Shown here piece after piece: positions 32,684-34,681 of a stretch of 34,681 bases of DNA. The stretch's first letter is position 1. The number at the start of each line of letters is the position of its first letter. Source of the DNA: Verrucomicrobiia bacterium (GTDB taxonomy: Bacteria > Verrucomicrobiota > Verrucomicrobiia > Verrucomicrobiales > DEV007); assembly GCA_020439925.1 (NCBI GenBank), contig JAGRPC010000039.1, positions 1 to 34,681 on the forward strand, written 5' to 3'. A program made the translations under genes and the position numbers. The notes beneath the pieces are model-generated. The model had not been told where the DNA came from, searched no databases, and was given only the letters and a program-made list of their open reading frames with translations.

Positions 32684-33130
32684 ATGTTTTCCGCCATGAA
32701 CGCCTCCACGACTGAGCCCGTCGCCACGACCGCCCCTGTATCTCAAGCTCCCCGCATCCTCGTCGTCGACGACGAGCAGGCCATGCAGCTTCTCGCCGCC
32801 GCGATCATCAAGAAGAGCGGATTCGAAGCGGATTCGGCATCCAGCGGGGAAGAGGCGGTCGAACTTTACCGCAAGTCGGCTCAAGACGGGCAACCCTACT
32901 CCGCAGTCGTCATGGACCTCGCCCTTCCTGGCGGCATCTCAGGACTTGAAGCCACCCTCGCGATCAAACAGATCGACGGCAATGCAAAGGTCATCGTCAG
33001 CAGCGGCTACCTTGAGCAGAACGCCCGCAACGCGGCCCTCGAGCACGGATTCGCCGGAATTCTTCCCAAGCCGTACACAGCGGAACGCCTCACCTCGGAA
33101 CTGCGCTGGGTGCTGAAGTCAAACGACTGA
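32684..33130 (+). CDS. Single-domain CheY-like response regulator
   Basis: This 148-residue protein is a receiver domain only (about 23-145) after a Thr/Ala-rich N-terminal tail. The acidic pair is in ILVVDDEQ, the phospho-acceptor is Asp78 (VVMDLALPGG), the switch Ser is in VIVSSGY, and the conserved Lys129 is in LPKPYT. No output domain follows. It ends the pilB transcript, so it may control pilus activity or twitching direction through protein contact, as CheY-like PilG/PilH do. The cognate kinase is not in the window. A second in-frame ATG at 32696 is an alternative start. Confidence 0.88.
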   Translation: MFSAMNASTTEPVATTAPVSQAPRILVVDDEQAMQLLAAAIIKKSGFEADSASSGEEAVELYRKSAQDGQPYSAVVMDLALPGGISGLEATLAIKQIDGNAKVIVSSGYLEQNARNAALEHGFAGILPKPYTAERLTSELRWVLKSND

Positions 33131-33190
33131 GCGCCCCGCGATTGGAGAAAACGGTGGTCCCTTCGGCCAGTAGTCCGTGTCACACGGTCG

Positions 33191-33406
33191 TCAATCTTTC
33201 TGACTGAGTGCCTTCAGCAAAGCGTCAGCCGCTTCCACTGCGTAGTTTGCCTTGTCCTGAAGCGTGCAGTTCACACTCAGTTTGGCAATAACACCCTCAA
33301 ACAGGTGAACCGCGAAGTATTCGCGCTTGGTTAATCCCCTGCCGTTCCCCTCTTCACCCGAACCAGGAAGAGGAAATGCACTTTGATCACCCGGAGAATC
33401 CGTCAT
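33191..33406 (-). CDS. Small hypothetical protein, phage-type
   Basis: This 71-residue protein has a Gly/Pro/Ser-rich N-terminus followed by GLTKREYFAVHLFEGVIAK and a helical end with YAVEAADALLKALSQ. The pattern LTKREYFA...A..AADAL is one I associate with short uncharacterised phage and prophage proteins. The function is unknown. It points away from the pilus operon and is isolated between the receiver gene and the lipoprotein gene; the 117 bp upstream (33407-33523) hold nothing else I can identify. Confidence 0.62.
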   Translation of the reverse strand: MTDSPGDQSAFPLPGSGEEGNGRGLTKREYFAVHLFEGVIAKLSVNCTLQDKANYAVEAADALLKALSQKD

Positions 33407-33523
33407 AAAAACTAACTTCTATAATTTCCACGATCAAAACCCTCCTGTCCAGCTCGTAATCCCCAGGGTGCCACCGGAGATCCGCTTTTACGCCTGATGG
33501 TTCGACTACAGAGCGCCGTGAGC

Positions 33524-34360
33524 CTACTCGCTGCGATGGGAGCGAAGCCAGTTACCAAGTTTGGTTCCTTCACTCTCCTTGCCTACACTCTTTGAAGGGG
33601 GCTTCGTTGTCTTTGAGCCGGTTTTTGAATTGGTTTTTGAGCTGGTCTTCGAAGTGGACGCCGACTTCGAAGAAGTTGAATGGCTTTTCGAAGTTGTGGA
33701 GCGTGGGGCAGCCCCTTGGATTCCCATGCGAATCTTGCGACTCCATACGCGCATCGCGGATTCGGTCTGTCCCCATTTCTCGATTCCAGCGGGCTGAAGT
33801 TTACTCCCCTTGAACTGATCGACGATGGCATAGACCTGCCGACGTGAGTAGGAGTCGACTACTTCGGCCTCAACCGAAGTGCTTCCCGCCCCCGGAGTCT
33901 TGCCAGTGGCCAGCGAAACCCCAGTGGTCACCGCGGCAGCATAGGGCAAGTAATTGAAAACAAAAACACTCGGGTTACTCGGTTGCAGATCGGTGAGCGT
34001 TGCCCTCACCGCAAGTGTATCGCGCCCCCGTCGATTAGTGATCTGGTAGTGAGGACGAAGTTCGTCACGCAAAATCTCTTCGAAACGCTCGGCAAGTTCT
34101 TCGGCCTCGGCTCGAGATGCCCGTTTGACATCCGTCGCCCCCCTGGGTTGGGAAACGCGGACATCCTCGATAATCACCTTGCGGTAACGGGTGAGGGTCG
34201 TGGGATCGCTCTCCTTCACCAGGGCCTTGTTCCCTAGCGCCCCGCTTTGGGACTGAAGGCCCCGGCTGGAACTGAGATGAAGCGGTTTGGTGGTTTCCGT
34301 GGTCTCGCAGGCCACGAAGAACAGAGGAACGAGAAACAAGACGGCAGCAGGTCGGAACAT
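33524..34360 (-). CDS. Outer-membrane-type lipoprotein, DUF3313-like, with Ser/Thr/Lys tail
   Basis: This 278-residue protein has a lipoprotein signal with lipobox FVAC (Cys18). The central part (about 58-215; YRKVIIEDVRV, FEEILRDELRPHYQITNRRGRDTLAVRATLTDLQPSNP) resembles DUF3313 lipoproteins, which are envelope proteins of unknown function. From about residue 215 to 262 the chain is a low-complexity Ser/Lys/Thr repeat (SKSHSTSSKSASTSKTSSKT) that may be disordered and cell-wall associated. A dyad lies 22-37 bp upstream of the start. The gene stands alone. Confidence 0.8.
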   Translation of the reverse strand: MFRPAAVLFLVPLFFVACETTETTKPLHLSSSRGLQSQSGALGNKALVKESDPTTLTRYRKVIIEDVRVSQPRGATDVKRASRAEAEELAERFEEILRDELRPHYQITNRRGRDTLAVRATLTDLQPSNPSVFVFNYLPYAAAVTTGVSLATGKTPGAGSTSVEAEVVDSYSRRQVYAIVDQFKGSKLQPAGIEKWGQTESAMRVWSRKIRMGIQGAAPRSTTSKSHSTSSKSASTSKTSSKTNSKTGSKTTKPPSKSVGKESEGTKLGNWLRSHRSE

Positions 34361-34381
34361 GGTATTTCAACTACCTTAAAC

Positions 34382-34397
34382 ATTGCCAGTCGGCAAT
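34382..34397. promoter_or_regulatory. Perfect dyad ATTGCC-AGTC-GGCAAT upstream of the lipoprotein gene
   Basis: Two 6-bp inverted arms separated by 4 bp lie in the expected promoter region of the minus-strand lipoprotein gene, 22 bp before its start. A further half-site (ATTGCC) follows at about 34405. A weak promoter (TTGAGG, 17 bp, TTTAAG on the minus strand) would overlap it. It may be an operator; this is inference from position. Confidence 0.35.
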
Positions 34398-34476
34398 CCT
34401 CAATATTGCCACGGACGCAGAAAACACCCCCTTCACGGAAACTCGATTTTTTCCCAAAAAGCCGGATAAACAACAC

Positions 34477-34513
34477 AAAAAAGCCCCGGAAACCATTGGC
34501 TTCCGGGGCTTTT
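34477..34513 (-). terminator. Strong rho-independent terminator next to the tRNA fragment
   Basis: A perfect 9-bp stem GCCCCGGAA (34483-34491) / TTCCGGGGC (34501-34509) with a 9-nt loop is flanked by A6 on the left and T4 on the right. It can therefore act in both directions, with the longer T-run on the minus strand. It lies 8 bp past the tRNA 3' end and would be the native terminator of the original tRNA-Met gene. Confidence 0.9.
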
Positions 34514-34520
34514 GAGAGAG

Positions 34521-34564
34521 TTGCGGGAGCAGGATTTGAACCTACGACCTTCAGGTTATGAGCC
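34521..34564 (-). tRNA. 3' half of a tRNA-Met (CAU), 5' half missing; probable attachment site
   Basis: Read on the minus strand there is an anticodon loop CTCATAA (34562-34556), then the 3' anticodon-stem arm CCTGA, a 5-nt variable loop AGGTC, a well-paired T arm GTAGG-TTCAAAT-CCTGC (34545-34529), the 3' acceptor strand TCCCGCA and discriminator A at 34521; CCA is not encoded. On the 5' side only two further bases agree with the expected stem (TCAGG), after which the sequence diverges and no D arm or 5' acceptor strand exists. Identity thus starts at the anticodon arm, as in attachment sites left by tyrosine integrases at tRNA genes. The isoacceptor (initiator or elongator) cannot be settled from this half. 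Confidence 0.8.
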
Positions 34565-34681
34565 CCAAGAAGGGCAAAACCGAATAATCAAGAAAACCAG
34601 CGACTTACGATGCAAGCCTTTGTTCTGGCGTGGTTTTCGCCCTCGCGAACATCAGCATTCGCACAGATTCACACGCAAGAC
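34565..34681. other. Beginning of unassigned DNA beyond the tRNA fragment
   Basis: This last stretch is not part of the tRNA. A short frame starting with ATG at 34610 runs open to the right edge on the plus strand, and another on the minus strand is open from the edge down to a stop near 34607. Neither is long enough to identify. If the tRNA half is an attachment site, this is the first part of the inserted element. Confidence 0.4.

Noticed and set aside
33407..33523. Possible RNA gene in the gap (a GGTTCGACTAC stretch resembling a T loop)
   Set aside because: No matching acceptor, D or anticodon arms could be drawn on either strand.
33561..33797. Plus-strand frame with Val-Phe-Glu repeats
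   Set aside because: It is the antisense reading of the Ser/Thr/Lys repeat tail of the lipoprotein.
34247..34561. Plus-strand open frame ending in AGAGFEPTTFRL
   Set aside because: The end is the well-known false translation of a tRNA read antisense; the rest overlaps the lipoprotein start and the terminator.
1..34681. CRISPR arrays, rRNA genes or insertion sequences
   Set aside because: No regularly spaced direct repeats, no rRNA-like sequence and no transposase frames or terminal inverted repeats were seen.

Overview
The window is GC-rich bacterial chromosome, most likely from the Verrucomicrobiota. Three things point there: a Minf_1886-family protein (a family of Planctomycetes/Verrucomicrobia), a large Planctomycetes/Verrucomicrobia-type c-type cytochrome protein of the DUF1587 group cut by the left edge, and a type IV pilus-like locus whose make-up recalls the Amuc_1098-1102 region of Akkermansia. 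Almost no gene start has a Shine-Dalgarno sequence in front of it; most are preceded by pyrimidine-rich DNA.

Left part (1-15.8 kb): scattered housekeeping and envelope genes. In order: the truncated cytochrome/DUF1587 protein with an overlapping FCD-type GntR regulator (tandem GGTATACC palindromes at its start); an exported M1 metallopeptidase with HEAT-like repeats; an exported CAP-domain protein; an ABC-F ATPase; a fused M16 peptidase coupled to the Minf_1886 protein; a membrane class III adenylate cyclase; a Tat-exported beta-propeller protein; cytidylate kinase (cmk); dCTP deaminase (dcd); and a rhomboid protease.

Central part (16-33.1 kb): a nearly complete type IV pilus assembly locus. 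A secretin (minus strand, own terminator) diverges from a long plus-strand operon across an unusually AT-rich promoter island. The operon runs: giant pilin-adhesin, PilT-like ATPase, PilM-, PilN-, PilO- and PilP-like proteins, PilW-like prepilin, PilX-like protein, PilV-like prepilin, PilC. After a second AT-rich island comes the probable major pilin, a strong hairpin with a C9 tract, three more small pilins, the PilB ATPase and a lone CheY-like receiver. No prepilin peptidase is present here. Expected roles: PilB extends, PilT retracts, PilC is the platform, PilM/N/O/P link to the secretin, and the minor pilins with the adhesin-tipped pilin would form the tip.

Right end (33.1-34.7 kb): a small phage-like hypothetical gene, a DUF3313-like lipoprotein, a strong terminator, and the 3' half only of a tRNA-Met(CAU). 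The last item looks like the attachment-site end of an integrated element lying to the right, outside the window.
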